Of a stretch of 64,000 nt of DNA, positions 63,333-64,000 are shown piece by piece. Where the stretch lies: contig OY969772.1 of assembly GCA_963702935.1 (NCBI GenBank), positions 4,650,001 to 4,714,000 on the forward strand, read 5' to 3'. Position numbers and translations under genes: made by a program. The stretch is from DAOTWA01 sp963702935 (lineage in GTDB: Bacteria; Chloroflexota; Anaerolineae; Anaerolineales; Anaerolineaceae). A model generated the notes under the pieces. It was not told the DNA's origin. It did not search any database and saw nothing but the letters and a program-made list of their open reading frames with translations. Within the stretch, counting starts at the first letter, position 1; every line of letters begins with the position of its first letter.

Positions 63333-64000
63333 CACAACTCCACGGGTACAGGCACGGCCGCGACGATATCTGCGACCAGCTCCTCCGGTTTGCGCCCGCG
63401 AAGTTGCGCCTGTGGGGAGATCATCAGGCGGTGAGAAAGCACGTAGGGAGCCAGCTCTTTCACGTCGTCCGGCAAGACGTAGCTCCGCTTCTGGATAGCC
63501 GCCCAGGCCTGGGCGGCTTGAAAGAGCGCCAGCGTAGCGCGCGGGCTGGCGCCCAATTCGATGTCGCTGTTTTGGCGGGTAGCGCGCGCCACCTGCACCA
63601 CGTAATCCCGTAGGGAGGCTTCGATGCGCACCTCGCGCCGCTCGCCTTGCAAGGCAATGATCTCCTCGGGAGTCGTCACCGCCTCTAAATCGGGCAGCGG
63701 GTCGCTGGTGCGAAAGCGCTCCAGGATAGCGTTCTCCTCCGCCTGGGTGGGATACCCAATGGCTATGCGCAAGAGAAAGCGGTCGATCTGCGCCTCCGGC
63801 AGCGGGAACGTCCCTTCCAGCTCCACGGGATTCTGAGTGGCCAGCACCAGGAAGGGCCGCGGCAGCGCGTGGGTCACCCCATCCACCGTCACCTGGCGTT
63901 CCTGCATGGCTTCCAGCAGCGCCGATTGCGTGCGCGGGGTGGCCCGGTTGATCTCGTCCGCCAGGATCACTTGGCTCATGATCGGCCCGGGGCGAAACTC
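63332..64000 (-). CDS. MoxR-family AAA ATPase (5' end cut by window edge)
   Basis: The last 223 residues are visible. They include EFRPGPIMSQVILADEINRA (Walker B and following), TQSALLEAMQERQVTV, LATQNPVELEGTFPLPEAQID (sensor 1), the Arg in RFLLRI and the C-terminal lid (GASPRATLALFQAAQA, LPDDVKELAPYVLSHRL). Walker A is outside the window. It is translationally coupled to the DUF58 gene. Such ATPases act as chaperones for protein or cofactor assembly with DUF58/VWA partners. Confidence 0.93.
   Translation of the reverse strand, partial: EFRPGPIMSQVILADEINRATPRTQSALLEAMQERQVTVDGVTHALPRPFLVLATQNPVELEGTFPLPEAQIDRFLLRIAIGYPTQAEENAILERFRTSDPLPDLEAVTTPEEIIALQGERREVRIEASLRDYVVQVARATRQNSDIELGASPRATLALFQAAQAWAAIQKRSYVLPDDVKELAPYVLSHRLMISPQAQLRGRKPEELVADIVAAVPVPVEL

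Overview
The window is about 64 kb of GC-rich, densely coded bacterial DNA on both strands. It fits a free-living, probably anaerobic or facultative member of the Chloroflexota (Anaerolineae-like). This placement is inferred from gene families read by eye: CPBP proteases, CapA lipoproteins, LysM/PT-rich secreted proteins, DUF309, MoxR-DUF58-DUF4129, GH57/GH13/GH15 glycosidases, HD-GYP sensors and short leaders behind TATAAT boxes. No marker gene settles it. I see no phage, transposase, CRISPR array, rRNA or plasmid function; one tRNA gene (Thr, CGT) is present.

Layout. 1-9 kb: LysM protein, CBS-domain protein behind a CRP/FNR-type palindrome, HD-GYP phosphodiesterase, CPBP protease, Tat-dependent L,D-transpeptidase, hemW, zinc-ribbon/LysM protein, lhgO. 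9-18.7 kb: trxB, class-III aminotransferase, DUF309 protein, FabL-like reductase, cyclase, CapA lipoprotein, thiolase and two poorly known proteins. 18.7-24.6 kb: large GH13 and GH57 proteins (alpha-glucan metabolism) and a nucleotide-sugar-type dehydrogenase. 24.7-29.6 kb: a six-gene operon built around an FtsZ paralogue whose T7 loop carries His where the catalytic Asp is expected, flanked by two glycosidase-like barrel proteins that appear to lack the catalytic Glu, plus two small proteins and a membrane-anchored protein. This is the best candidate here for an undescribed system.

29.7-36.3 kb: ComEC-like metallo-beta-lactamase protein with a lamin-tail domain, LLM oxidoreductase, MFS transporter, and an arsenic module: arsR with a self-overlapping operator, a second matching operator, a two-domain methyltransferase/ArsM fusion, and two different convergent arsC genes. 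36.6-45.3 kb: MoxR ATPase fused to a CoxE-like VWA protein, then an operon pepC-MFS-glucose dehydrogenase-GH15. 45.4-55 kb: secreted subtilase, RNA ligase-like protein, cyclophilin, a second CPBP protein, dinB with a membrane protein, and a GT4 glycosyltransferase. 55-64 kb: tRNA-Thr, a very large PAS/GAF/HD-GYP sensor, udk, a VTT membrane protein, and the operon MoxR-DUF58-DUF4129 running off the right edge.

An overriding feature is that at least a dozen otherwise intact genes are interrupted by single-base shifts, several at short homopolymers. These look like consensus errors more than true pseudogenes, so affected genes are given here over their full restored span, with the shift position noted.
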